A stretch of DNA of 64,000 nt from the NCBI GenBank assembly GCA_944412495.1, contig CALYBL010000019.1, positions 34,644 through 98,643 on the forward strand. Reading direction: 5' to 3'. The translations under genes and the position numbers were made by a program. Shown here piece after piece: positions 53,303 through 61,555 of the stretch (position 1 is the stretch's first letter; every line of letters starts with the position of its first letter). The notes under the pieces are model-generated. The model saw only the letters and a program-made list of their open reading frames with translations, was not told where the DNA came from and did not search any database. The DNA is from an uncultured Clostridia bacterium. GTDB taxonomy: Bacteria; Bacillota; Clostridia; Oscillospirales; Acutalibacteraceae.

Positions 53303-54988
53303 TCAATAATATGCATAGGGAAGCGAAAAGTGCTTTGCATGCTCTTCACCGGAGCTTCCCCTTTTGACATAAAGCGTTGTTTTCGGATAGACGATACCTG
53401 CTGTGATGAAATCGTCCAGTGAAGAAAGGTCAAGCGTAGCGGGGATATAAATCTTTGTAAGATTGTTGCATTCATAAAACATATAATCGTTTATCTCGCC
53501 AGCCGACGGCGGCAGTGTGATACTGCTGAGTATACCGCACCCCAAAAAGGTGTGCATGCCAATCCGAGAGACGGAAGCATAAAAACGTACATTTGTGAGC
53601 GAAGAGCAGAATTGAAACGCTCTTTCGCCGATATTGAGCGCCCGGCCGCCTGTAAAAGTCAGCTCCTCAAGATAGCGGGCAGACGCAAATGCATATGGAG
53701 CGACATCGGTGAAAACAGTATATGAGGTATCACGCCGCCAGCCCGGATAATAATGCAGCAAATCATCGCCGCGGCCGTCCGACCCCCGGTACATGAACAC
53801 AACGCCGTCGACGCTGTAATATGTTGAATTTCCGGGCTCGACAATGACCTCTTCAAGTGTATCATCGACCCAGTCTACACTGCTGTTGTTGTCAAAAGAG
53901 GTGACTGAAGCCGGAAGCGTCAGACTGCGCACACCCGTATTCGCGATGATTCCACATTCTATTATTTTTACCGTCGAAGGCAGTTCAAGCTGCTCAAGGG
54001 AAATACAGTCGGCAAACGCCATAGTGCCGATACTCAGCAGGCCGTCGTAGAGCGTAACTTTGGTGAGACTGACCGCTGTACGAAACGCATACAAGTGGAT
54101 ATACTCTACTCCCGGCAGGTCCGCCTGCACCAAATTTTTACATTCCTGAAAAGCCTCGGCGTCGATATGCTTTGCAGAGGTCTGAAGATGAGTTATGGCG
54201 TCAGAGCCGCGAAAAGCGCTTGCAGCTATCATTACCACGGGCTGACCGCCAAGCTGCGAGGGTATCCGGACGACTCCGCCGTCTCCCTTGTATTCCGTTA
54301 TTGATACGCCGCCGTCATACGGCTCCCATGAAAAGTCCGAGGCAGCAGCATAAGGGTATCTGGAAAAATCCACGGTACCATCCGCATTGTTGGCAGATGA
54401 CGCCGAAGAGGAGGTCGGTCTCCTTGACGATGTTGAAGAAGAGGTTTGCGTTTTAGAAGAGACCGCAGACGGGCTCGAAGGCTTGCCTGACGATACGTAA
54501 GACGGCCCTGAGGCCGCGGACTGAGCCGTGGATGTACGTGATGAAACCGCCGGCCATGAGCCTACAGATGAAGTGACACCGTCGTAAGGAGTGACCTGCG
54601 AAGACACTATGTCGAGCCGTGCGGAGGAGTCCTGCCGTCCCGAAGATGTCATTTGGCCGGAAGCACCGCCCGAAGAGCCTGTTTCGTGTGAAGCGGAAGA
54701 AGGCGAGCCGGCGTATGAAGATGAGTAGCCGTTATCTGCGATGCCGCCTCCCGCAATAGCCGGATAGGTTTCGGCAAAGCGGTCGGCAGAGGAAAAAAGG
54801 CATAGTATTGCCGCGGATTCCGCCGATAACAGGACTGCCGCTGCTGCAGCGCCGAGCCGCCGTCTGGCATAGGCTGAGGCATGCCTTTCCGTAACCGTCT
54901 CAAGGTCAATCAGCCGGGAAAAGCAGGACATGCAAAACGAGGCCCTGTCCGGCAAAATATTCTGACAGTAAGGGCAATTCCGTTCCAT
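53303..54988 (-). CDS. Zinc-ribbon, transmembrane, BspA-like leucine-rich-repeat protein
   Basis: The 561 residues are arranged as cytoplasmic zinc ribbon (CPYCQNILPD...SFCMSCFSRL, 5-26), membrane span (about 46-66), Ser/Thr-rich linker (about 80-215), and a BspA/LRR_5 domain of seven or so repeats (about 240-545). Repeats include VMIASSAFRGSDAITHL, LYDGLLSIGTMAFADCISL and LNIGERAFQFCSSL. BspA-like repeats typically bind surface or host proteins. The ATG at 54988 lies eight bases after AAGGAG; the frame opens three bases earlier. Topology links an outer LRR ectodomain to a cytoplasmic metal-binding head, and the kinase and HTH genes follow, so a signal path across the membrane is suggested. 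Confidence 0.85.
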   Translation of the reverse strand: MERNCPYCQNILPDRASFCMSCFSRLIDLETVTERHASAYARRRLGAAAAAVLLSAESAAILCLFSSADRFAETYPAIAGGGIADNGYSSSYAGSPSSASHETGSSGGASGQMTSSGRQDSSARLDIVSSQVTPYDGVTSSVGSWPAVSSRTSTAQSAASGPSYVSSGKPSSPSAVSSKTQTSSSTSSRRPTSSSASSANNADGTVDFSRYPYAAASDFSWEPYDGGVSITEYKGDGGVVRIPSQLGGQPVVMIAASAFRGSDAITHLQTSAKHIDAEAFQECKNLVQADLPGVEYIHLYAFRTAVSLTKVTLYDGLLSIGTMAFADCISLEQLELPSTVKIIECGIIANTGVRSLTLPASVTSFDNNSSVDWVDDTLEEVIVEPGNSTYYSVDGVVFMYRGSDGRGDDLLHYYPGWRRDTSYTVFTDVAPYAFASARYLEELTFTGGRALNIGERAFQFCSSLTNVRFYASVSRIGMHTFLGCGILSSITLPPSAGEINDYMFYECNNLTKIYIPATLDLSSLDDFITAGIVYPKTTLYVKRGSSGEEHAKHFSLPYAYY

Positions 54989-55699
54989 CAAAAATGCTCC
55001 TTTTTGTCGACATTGTTCTTTTCTATATTGTTTTTATAATACAGTCGCCTATGCATTCATGTCAAGTCCCAAAATGCGGAAAAGCCCATAACTGCCGCGC
55101 TTTATAAGCTGTCAGCTTATTGAAAAGATGCCGGCCGTTATTTTATAATAATGTCATTAAAATTGATAAAAAATGTCTGTAATTGTATTTTTGCTCTTAA
55201 TTATTCAGCGCAGCTAAGCCTGCACAGCGTCTGCTGCCTGATAATAAATATTGGCTTAAAAATATTACGGCGTTTTGGCTAAAAATATTGATTTTACAGG
55301 CTTGAATTTTAAAAATATTCCATGCGGGAATTTGCCGGAAAAACTGCGGCTTTTCCGGCGCCGGGCAACAAAACACATGCTTAGGCGGCAGCATGACTTA
55401 GATGGCGGCAGGGAGTTTTTTAGGTCGGTGCGGCGTAAGAGAGGAGGGACGTTGCTTCATACAAAAAACAATGGCAAAAGGCGGTAAAACCGCGGCTTGG
55501 ACATCATGCCGGCAAGCATGTACGGCATTTATACCGTACAACGGCCTCTGCATCATCTGCTGCGGCAATATTCCGGATACGGTCTGAAAGCCGTGCCGCA
55601 ATGCATAAAGGTGATACCGGCAGGCAATACAATCCGAAGTAAGCGTTAAAACAAGTTGACACGGCGAGGTGTCAGCATACCAAGAAAGGAGAAAAGCAT
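54989..55699. other. 700-base intergenic region with repeated AT motif
   Basis: I see no gene. TAAAAATATT occurs at 55257, 55280 and 55310, the first two directly after GGCT. GCCGGAAAA and TTTTCCGGC form a hairpin at about 55336-55361. The rest shows no clear structure. The promoter of the kinase operon should lie at the left end. Confidence 0.45.
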
Positions 55700-56395
55700 A
55701 TGTTTCTGGCATTATTCTGGCTTGATTTTGTTATAATGACCTATTCGCTTTATGTTTCGATGTGCGTGCAGGGCGGCGTTATATGGGGGATACGAGTACC
55801 GGCATCAAGGCGGGGACAGATAAGCCGCATTATTTCGTGGGTGCTTCTTATATTAAGCATAGCGGCCTTTGCCGCGCTTGTTGTTCCGACCGCACGCAGT
55901 GCCTTAGCTCTTGCCATGTCCAATATACTGTTCCTGATAATATATATAGCCGTCTTTGCAGGCACGATATATCTCACGGCATGGATAGCACAGAAGCTCA
56001 CGCTGCATTCTACAAAAAGGGACAAAAATGCCGCTATCCTCGGAGAACTGCCCTTTGTTAAAAGCGTGGAATCGCAGATGGATCAGGCTCATGCTTTTAT
56101 TGTGAGCTTCGAGGGCATTGCACTGGTCAACCAGATGAATTACTGCTTTGCGGTGGAAAGGTATGAGGATTATCAGATGGGCTCGCTTACCTCTCCGAAG
56201 GAAGTGGCGCTTATCGGCATGTATTTTCTGCAGAAGCATCATAAGCAGTTCCGCTTCAAGCTTGACATGGAGGTAATCCCGGGTGAGCCGGGGCAGCTCG
56301 TCACCGCCGTTGGCAGCGGCGGCATTAATGTGGCATACGTGCATGGAACCAAGGACAAGCGAATCTTCCGCAGCTATATATTTACCCGAAAATAA
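55700..56395 (+). CDS. Two- to three-span membrane protein, unknown
   Basis: The 231-residue protein has N-terminal hydrophobic segments (about 5-30, 44-66, 70-95) and then a soluble domain of about 130 residues with no catalytic motif that I recognise. The soluble part includes KSVESQMDQAHAFIVSFEGIALVNQMNYCFAVERYEDY and a final ...KRIFRSYIFTRK. A strong AGGAG site precedes the ATG. The next gene, a lipoprotein, begins 26 bases after its stop, so the two probably form a unit. The function is unknown. Confidence 0.7.
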   Translation: MFLALFWLDFVIMTYSLYVSMCVQGGVIWGIRVPASRRGQISRIISWVLLILSIAAFAALVVPTARSALALAMSNILFLIIYIAVFAGTIYLTAWIAQKLTLHSTKRDKNAAILGELPFVKSVESQMDQAHAFIVSFEGIALVNQMNYCFAVERYEDYQMGSLTSPKEVALIGMYFLQKHHKQFRFKLDMEVIPGEPGQLVTAVGSGGINVAYVHGTKDKRIFRSYIFTRK

Positions 56396-56421
56396 CGTTA
56401 AAAGGAGGCAGGGCATTATTT

Positions 56422-57783
56422 ATGAAAATAACACTAAAATTGTTTGCGGCAGCCTTTGCCTTATGCCTGCTCGCGTCCTGCGGCACGGCCGATAAGGTGA
56501 ATACTCCCGTGGACAGCTCAGGTGTGCAGAGCGCTGTATCGTCAAGCGAAGCTGCTGCAAGCAGCGCACCAGCAGAGCAGTCAGCGTCGGTCAAGCTGCC
56601 GCAGTATGAGTATTATACGGACGATGCCGGATATTACATGGCTACTGTTTATTCTTCCGGGCGAACTGTCAGGACAATCGCCGACGCCTATGGCAAAACC
56701 GTCTATACGCCGGAGGAGGATGAGAATATTCTGCTGTACGCCGGCGGGTATTTCCTTTCACAGATAGGTGATACGCAATATCTGAAAAAGCATGACGGCA
56801 CTGACGTCTGCTCGACTGAGACGCTTGGAGTGACAGGCTTCGGGCTTATTGACGACACCTCGGAAAACAGGCAGTTTCTTTCTGACGGTTATGTTTTAGC
56901 ATATAAAACAAAAGAAAGCTATTCCGGCGTCACCTATGAGCTCGGCATACTCGGCACTGACGGAGAATGGATTATCCAGCTGTCCGGCAGCAACCCGCTG
57001 CTGTCATCCGGGCTGGACTGCTCCGAAAATACTTTTGAAGAGGAGCTGCTGTACGCGGGTGAGGGAATGCTGGTATTTGAAGCAAGAAACAGCGGCGAAT
57101 ACGACTCTCATATGTATAACATAGGCAGCAATCAGGTGATAGAGTTTAATACCGGCAGCTATATTTCTGTTATGGATTATCTCGCAGAACAGGCATGGTT
57201 TGAAAACGGCGTCAGCTATGATATGTATCAGAGTACCGTATATGAAATCCATACCGACGGGAATGTAAGCAGGCAGGAGATAATATCCGAGGATGTGGTC
57301 AACCCGACGGATACATATGGCTTCCATGTGGGTGACGACGGCACGATAACCACTTTGATAAGCAACGGCTGGAACCGTATGCTTGTCAACAGCAAAAACG
57401 AGATTCTGCGGGACTTTGCCGACATTAATATGGAAACCGGGACATTTGACGGCACGGCTCCGGCCATTATTACCAATAATGAAGGCAGCAAATATTATGC
57501 GGTCATCGGCCTTGACGGCGAATTCCTTTTTGAGCCGGTAAAGCTGCCGGATAATGTCGTTTACGTCCTTACGGAAAGCGGCAGAAAAGTCGAAGCAGAA
57601 AGCGGCGCCAGCTTGACCGATTCCGGCCCTAAGCTTGTTATAGATGACAAGGGAAATGTCCTGTATACAAGCCAGAAGGAATACTCTGATTTATATATTT
57701 CAAACGGAGTTGTCTGGGAGTATGGCGAGACCGCGATACCGAGAACCGAGGAAATTTCTGAATTCAGCTATCTGCAAAAATAG
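56422..57783 (+). CDS. Large lipoprotein with repeated beta segments
   Basis: This 453-residue lipoprotein has lipobox LASC (Cys about 20), a Ser/Ala-rich spacer to about residue 55, and then a long beta-rich domain. Repeated units of about 45 residues contain GYYMATVYSSGRT, YGKTVYTPEEDENILLY and DGEWIIQLSG-like lines, similar in style to WG or propeller repeats. I cannot name the family. GGAGG precedes the ATG. It follows the membrane protein gene by 26 bases and precedes two paralogous lipoproteins. A surface binding role is inferred only from anchoring. Confidence 0.7.
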   Translation: MKITLKLFAAAFALCLLASCGTADKVNTPVDSSGVQSAVSSSEAAASSAPAEQSASVKLPQYEYYTDDAGYYMATVYSSGRTVRTIADAYGKTVYTPEEDENILLYAGGYFLSQIGDTQYLKKHDGTDVCSTETLGVTGFGLIDDTSENRQFLSDGYVLAYKTKESYSGVTYELGILGTDGEWIIQLSGSNPLLSSGLDCSENTFEEELLYAGEGMLVFEARNSGEYDSHMYNIGSNQVIEFNTGSYISVMDYLAEQAWFENGVSYDMYQSTVYEIHTDGNVSRQEIISEDVVNPTDTYGFHVGDDGTITTLISNGWNRMLVNSKNEILRDFADINMETGTFDGTAPAIITNNEGSKYYAVIGLDGEFLFEPVKLPDNVVYVLTESGRKVEAESGASLTDSGPKLVIDDKGNVLYTSQKEYSDLYISNGVVWEYGETAIPRTEEISEFSYLQK

Positions 57784-57873
57784 GTGATACAGTGTTTTAT
57801 CACCTTGCGCGGCGGAATTTCGGCTAAGCACGATGTTTTGCCTGCGATATATAAAAATTTGGAGGGAAAATCA

Positions 57874-58311
57874 ATGAAAACGAAAAAAACATGGACCAGC
57901 AAAATCATACTTGGGCTTTTGTGCGTGCTGATGCTGATGACAGCGGCCGCATGCGCAGAAACCGGATCCGAGGAAAATGCGGACTCAAGCGCTTCTTCGG
58001 CAGAAGCGGCAAGTGATTCTCCGGTTGGAGAATGGACTATTTCTTCGGTACGTGTAGCCGGTGTGGAAATGTGTCTGGCAGACGCAGGTGTTACAGGCGC
58101 CGAAATGAAAATTGAAGCGGACGGTACTATGCAGGGGTCAACAAACGGTAACGTCGACGGCGAGGGAACATGGGAAGAGTCGGGAGACATATATGTGTTT
58201 GACATGGACGGTGCCAAGGTATACGGGCATGTAGAGGACGGAAAGCTGCTGCTTTATGATACACAGGACTATGAAAGTGCACAGCAGGTCATGATATTCG
58301 AGCGCGGCTAA
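57874..58311 (+). CDS. Small lipoprotein, paralogue 2
   Basis: The 145-residue lipoprotein has a signal peptide ending TAAAC (lipobox), a Ser/Glu/Ala-rich spacer, and the same domain as paralogues 1 and 3, starting SPVGEWTISSVRVAG and ending in ESAQQVMIFERG. The signal peptide and tail are nearly identical to those of the next gene, down to the GGAGGGAAAATCA ribosome site, which indicates recent tandem duplication. Start at the ATG at 57874; the frame extends upstream without meaning. Function unknown; the short-strand pattern is lipocalin-like. Confidence 0.75.
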   Translation: MKTKKTWTSKIILGLLCVLMLMTAAACAETGSEENADSSASSAEAASDSPVGEWTISSVRVAGVEMCLADAGVTGAEMKIEADGTMQGSTNGNVDGEGTWEESGDIYVFDMDGAKVYGHVEDGKLLLYDTQDYESAQQVMIFERG

Positions 58312-58357
58312 TAAGTCTCAGTTTTTCTGCGGCATAATTAAACTGGAGGGAAAATCA

Positions 58358-58750
58358 ATGAAAACGAAAAGAATATGGATCAGCAAAATCATACTTGGGC
58401 TTTTGTGCGTGCTGATGCTCGCAGCTGCAGCAGGCTGCGGTCAGAATAGCTCCTCGCCCGTAGGTGAGTGGAATATCTCTTCGGCACGCATGGCAGGCCA
58501 AGAAATGGACCTGGATGCCATCGGGTTGTCGGGAGCCATTAAAATGACAATCGCGGAGGACGGTACTTTGCACGGCTCTACAGACGGTGTATCCGAGGGA
58601 GACGGAAGCTGGGAAAAATCGGGAGATACATATGTGTTTGACATGGACGGCGTCACGTTGTACGGTCATATGGAAGACGGCAAGCTGCTGCTTTATGATA
58701 CACAGGACTATGAAAGCGCACAGCAGGTCATGATATTCGAGCGCGGATAA
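58358..58750 (+). CDS. Small lipoprotein, paralogue 3
   Basis: The 130-residue protein is the tandem duplicate of the preceding gene. It carries the same MKTKR-type start, KIILGLLCVLML membrane segment, lipobox AAGC, GEWNISSARMAGQEM, and the identical end ESAQQVMIFERG. It lacks the acidic spacer of paralogue 2. GGAGGGAAAATCA stands before the ATG. A terminator follows it (58783-58815), which closes the run 55700-58750 as a probable operon. Function unknown. Confidence 0.75.
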   Translation: MKTKRIWISKIILGLLCVLMLAAAAGCGQNSSSPVGEWNISSARMAGQEMDLDAIGLSGAIKMTIAEDGTLHGSTDGVSEGDGSWEKSGDTYVFDMDGVTLYGHMEDGKLLLYDTQDYESAQQVMIFERG

Positions 58751-58782
58751 ATCGGCAAAACAGTAAGCCTCCCCTTTTTAAA

Positions 58783-58815
58783 GCAAACAAGCCCGCCAAA
58801 AGCGGGCTTGTTTGC
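58783..58815 (+). terminator. Terminator after lipoprotein 3
   Basis: GCAAACAAGCCCGC pairs perfectly with GCGGGCTTGTTTGC around CAAAA, about 33 bases past the stop. The arms carry the T-rich run. Confidence 0.9.
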
Positions 58816-58866
58816 AAATGGGTATATTACAGTAATGGCATATAAATCCATGCTTGTAAGGAGAGC

Positions 58867-59586
58867 ATGTTTTATGAAAAAACGATTTTTATTCTAATAA
58901 TGCTTGTCTTGCTTTTGTCCTCATCGGGCTGCTTATCCAATGAAACTCCCTCGTCCGATTTTGAATATACAAAGGTCAGCGGCGGTATGGAAATAACAAA
59001 ATATACGGAAAACAGCAAAAACGTCGTGGTACCATCTGTTATAGATGAGCAAAGGGTCGTGTCCGTGGGCGAGGCGTTTTCCGGCAACACAGCTCTTGAA
59101 TCAATCACGCTGTCCGAAAATATTACGTCTTTAGAGGGAAAAAGCTTTTGGGGCTGTGACGCTCTCAAAAGCCTTTATGCGCCGGGAGCAGTAGAAACTT
59201 CAACATTGTCTTTGAATAGCATAGAGGTATTGTCGATACCAAAGGCTGAAACGGTCTGTTTATATCAATTAAAAAGCGCACACAAGCTAAGGGAACCGAA
59301 TATATCCGTTGCACGGCATATTTTAGCGTATAGCTACAGCAGCAATTCCTACTGTGAGCCGCCAGCGCTGGAGAAGGTGTCTATTTCTGAGTAGCTGAAA
59401 TATTGTGATGATGTAACAGAGTCCTCCGGCGGAACGCGCACCTTTGACGGCCTCGGTACAAAGGAAGTGACCGATACATATACCGGCCCATGGCGCACCT
59501 TTGACGAAAGTGAAAAAAGTCTGATATACTGCACTGCTTTCAATAATGACTCCATAACGGCAAACGGAGTAACATACAGTAAATAG
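58867..59586 (+). pseudogene. BspA-like lipoprotein interrupted by TAG
   Basis: A lipoprotein (lipobox SSGC, Cys about 22) with LRR_5-like repeats such as VGEAFSGNTALESITL and GKSFWGCDALKSL is open for 175 codons and stops at TAG (59392-59394). The same frame then continues open for another 63 codons to a second TAG at 59584-59586. It encodes protein-like sequence (LKYCDDVTESSGGTRTFDG and on) that fits the end of the domain. I read it as one gene split by a nonsense mutation. The 175-residue product may still be made. The first ATG follows GGAGAGC. Confidence 0.7.
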
Positions 59587-59604
59587 CTGCGCTTTTCATC
59601 GCGC

Positions 59605-59629
59605 CAAAAGCTTACAAAATAAGCTTTTG
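59605..59629 (+). terminator. Hairpin after the interrupted lipoprotein gene
   Basis: CAAAAGCTTA pairs with TAAGCTTTTG around CAAAA, 19 bases past the second stop. Confidence 0.7.
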
Positions 59630-59664
59630 TCCCTTCCGGCCTTTCGCCTCAAAAAATCCGCCTT

Positions 59665-59698
59665 AAGGGAGAGGCTTCGTAAGGAAGTTCTCTCCCTT
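59665..59698. repeat. Inverted repeat near the mobile segment's left edge
   Basis: AAGGGAGAG (59665-59673) and CTCTCCCTT (59690-59698) pair, with further GCTTC/GGAAG pairing inside. It lies just before tnpV and may mark the element boundary or be a terminator. Confidence 0.5.
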
Positions 59699-59764
59699 CG
59701 GCTTTTGTAGCCAGCCGGCATGATTGGATTTGTAGGGAAAACAATCATAATGGAGGATTACAAA

Positions 59765-60142
59765 ATGAAACAGCATTACATTAATGGAAAAACAGGCATC
59801 AGCTATACTTTGCAAGGCGACTATTATTTGCCCAATCTCACTCTGCCCCTTGAAGAAAATAAACCTATAGGAATATGGGGACAGCGGCATTTGCGGTATA
59901 TCCGGCAGTATAGGAAAGTGTTTTACACGAATCTGCTTACAAGCGGCAAGCTGAATGGTTATCTTGCGGATATTGACCGGCAGGCTGAAGAATTGTTTTT
60001 TCGGCTAGTAGAACAGATGGTGGAGCTTGAAGGTATAACCGAAAAACTCAAAGCCGAGCAGCCGATGGAATGGGTAGGTAAGATGAATGCGCTGCGTGAA
60101 GCGGCTGTGGAAATCGTGAATGCAGAAGTGATTTTTGCATAA
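59765..60142 (+). CDS. tnpV: Transposon-encoded protein TnpV
   Basis: The 125-residue protein matches the TnpV family, found on Tn4451/Tn4453-type and other clostridial mobilisable elements; its exact role is unclear. Typical segments are YINGKTGISYTLQGDYYLPNL, IGIWGQRHLRYIRQYRK, YTNLLTSGKLNGYLADID and EQPMEWVGKMNALREAAVEIV. The ATG at 59765 has GGAGG nine bases upstream. It marks the start of the foreign segment: Ile codons change from ATA to ATT/ATC, and a hairpin closes the gene. No transposase or recombinase is present in the window. Confidence 0.88.
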   Translation: MKQHYINGKTGISYTLQGDYYLPNLTLPLEENKPIGIWGQRHLRYIRQYRKVFYTNLLTSGKLNGYLADIDRQAEELFFRLVEQMVELEGITEKLKAEQPMEWVGKMNALREAAVEIVNAEVIFA

Positions 60143-60200
60143 ATTTAAGACACGGTGAAAGACGCACAATGAAGCGTGTAACGCTTTCAAACGAAAAATC

Positions 60201-60230
60201 GAGGGGTAAGGTACAAACACCTTGCCCCTC
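60201..60230 (+). terminator. Hairpin after tnpV
   Basis: GAGGGGTAAGGT pairs with ACCTTGCCCCTC around a 6-base loop. There is no strong T-run. Confidence 0.6.
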
Positions 60231-60501
60231 AAAGTTTATACCTTAAAAACGGCTTACAATCAGGCTTTTTCGGCCTCTATTTTTCGACATATACAAGCGG
60301 CAATTCAATGAAATAAAGTATTCAAGGATTTTTGATTACAAAGAGCTCAAATCCTGCTTGTTGATTTTAGCCGTGCAGCGATGATAAAATTGTGTCAATA
60401 GATTCTCAACACATAGGAGCAGATATACGGATAGTAGAAAAATACGCTCCCCTTATAGCTAATCAAAACAAACTTTATTTTTAGGATAAAGCCAAAACAC
60501 A
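60231..60501. other. Gap inside the mobile segment
   Basis: I see only short broken frames and no intact gene. They may be the remains of element genes. Confidence 0.4.
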
Positions 60502-60531
60502 TTGACAAGAGATATTTCTATATAGTATAAT
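60502..60531 (+). promoter_or_regulatory. Promoter of the flavin-reductase/radical SAM group
   Basis: A perfect TTGACA (60502-60507) and a perfect TATAAT (60526-60531) have 18 bases between them, 32 bases before the ATG. Confidence 0.85.
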
Positions 60532-60562
60532 TCTAAATGAAATCAAAAAGGAGGCTGATACT

Positions 60563-61066
60563 ATGAATAGAATCAATATCAGTGATGCGCCTGCCTACAC
60601 TTCCCCTAATTCGATGACGCTGATCTGCACTGAGAAACCGAATGGCAGCACCAATCTTGCGACTCTGGCTTTCTGGGCTTTCGCTTCTACTAATCCCGGA
60701 AAGATCATGTTCTCCCTGAACAAGGGGGCTTACAGCTTGGAACTGTTGGCTGAGAAGAAAGAAGTTGTTCTTGCCATTCCCGGAGTTGAACTGACCGGTG
60801 CTCTGATTGGCTGCGGCACCTGCTCCGGACGTGATACGGATAAGGTCGCTAAGGTTGGTCTGACGATGCAGGAAGTGGAGGGCACAAATATCAAGGCTCC
60901 TGTTCCCTGCAAGCTGCTCATTCATGCGACGGTTGCCCAGACAATGGATGCAGATGATCATGTTGTCCACCTCTGCGATGTCAAGGGGGTTTACGGCGAT
61001 GAAGATGTGAACGCCGTCTTTGGATGGAAGGGTTACGCCGAATTTGCGGCAGCACAGCAGAAATAA
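60563..61066 (+). CDS. Flavin-reductase-like FMN-binding protein
   Basis: The 167 residues form a split-barrel flavin reductase-like domain: SPNSMTLICTEKPNGSTNLATLAFWAFASTNPG near the start, and a central KKEVVLAIPGVELTGAL (FMN phosphate region). The end has a strand set typical of the flavoredoxin/flavin reductase family. It would bind FMN and transfer electrons from NAD(P)H or a partner. GGAGG precedes the ATG, with a strong promoter. It lies 57 bases before the marR gene of the radical SAM group, and could supply reducing power to it; that is inference. Confidence 0.85.
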   Translation: MNRINISDAPAYTSPNSMTLICTEKPNGSTNLATLAFWAFASTNPGKIMFSLNKGAYSLELLAEKKEVVLAIPGVELTGALIGCGTCSGRDTDKVAKVGLTMQEVEGTNIKAPVPCKLLIHATVAQTMDADDHVVHLCDVKGVYGDEDVNAVFGWKGYAEFAAAQQK

Positions 61067-61123
61067 GAAAGGACAAGGCGGCTGTCCGGTGGGGATGGCC
61101 GCCTCTCAATTTGAGGTGGTACT

Positions 61124-61555
61124 ATGAAAACGCAAGGCGGATTTTTAATAACCCGGATCAAGCAGGTCGGTGGACGGGTGTTTGAACGTATATTGAGTGA
61201 AAAAAATATTGATGCTTTTAACGGTTCTCAGGGTAGGATTCTATATATCCTCTGGCAGAAGAATGGCGTTCCCATCAGCGAACTGTCGAAGGAGACAGGT
61301 CTTGCCACAACTACGCTGACCAGTATGCTTGATCGCATGGAGGCAGCAAACCTGATCTATCGTGACAGAGGCGATAAAGACCGGAGAAAGATACTGATTT
61401 TTCTGACGGAAGAAGCCAAAGGTCTGGAACAGGAATATAACGAAGTAACAGAAGAAATCAGCAATATTTATTACAAGGGATTTTCCGAGGGAGAAATCAG
61501 GCAGTTGGAGGACTATCTTCAACGTGTTCTGAAAAACGTGGAGGAAGTACTCTGA
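61124..61555 (+). CDS. MarR-family regulator of the radical SAM pair
   Basis: This 143-residue winged-helix regulator has a MarR core: GRILYILWQKNGVPISELSKETGLATTTLTSMLDRMEAANLIYRDRGDKDRRK (landmarks SELSKETGLATTTLTSMLDRME and DRRKILIFLT) with dimer helices at both ends. Its stop overlaps the radical SAM A start by one base (TGATG). A MarR regulator with two radical SAM proteins is a recognised mobile gene set in gut Firmicutes. It probably represses its own operon and responds to a small molecule. Confidence 0.9.
   Translation: MKTQGGFLITRIKQVGGRVFERILSEKNIDAFNGSQGRILYILWQKNGVPISELSKETGLATTTLTSMLDRMEAANLIYRDRGDKDRRKILIFLTEEAKGLEQEYNEVTEEISNIYYKGFSEGEIRQLEDYLQRVLKNVEEVL

Noticed and set aside
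52141..54988. Anti-phage defence operon (kinase-based)
   Set aside because: The kinase is small and lacks features of known defence kinases; an LRR surface receptor and no nuclease point to signalling, not defence.
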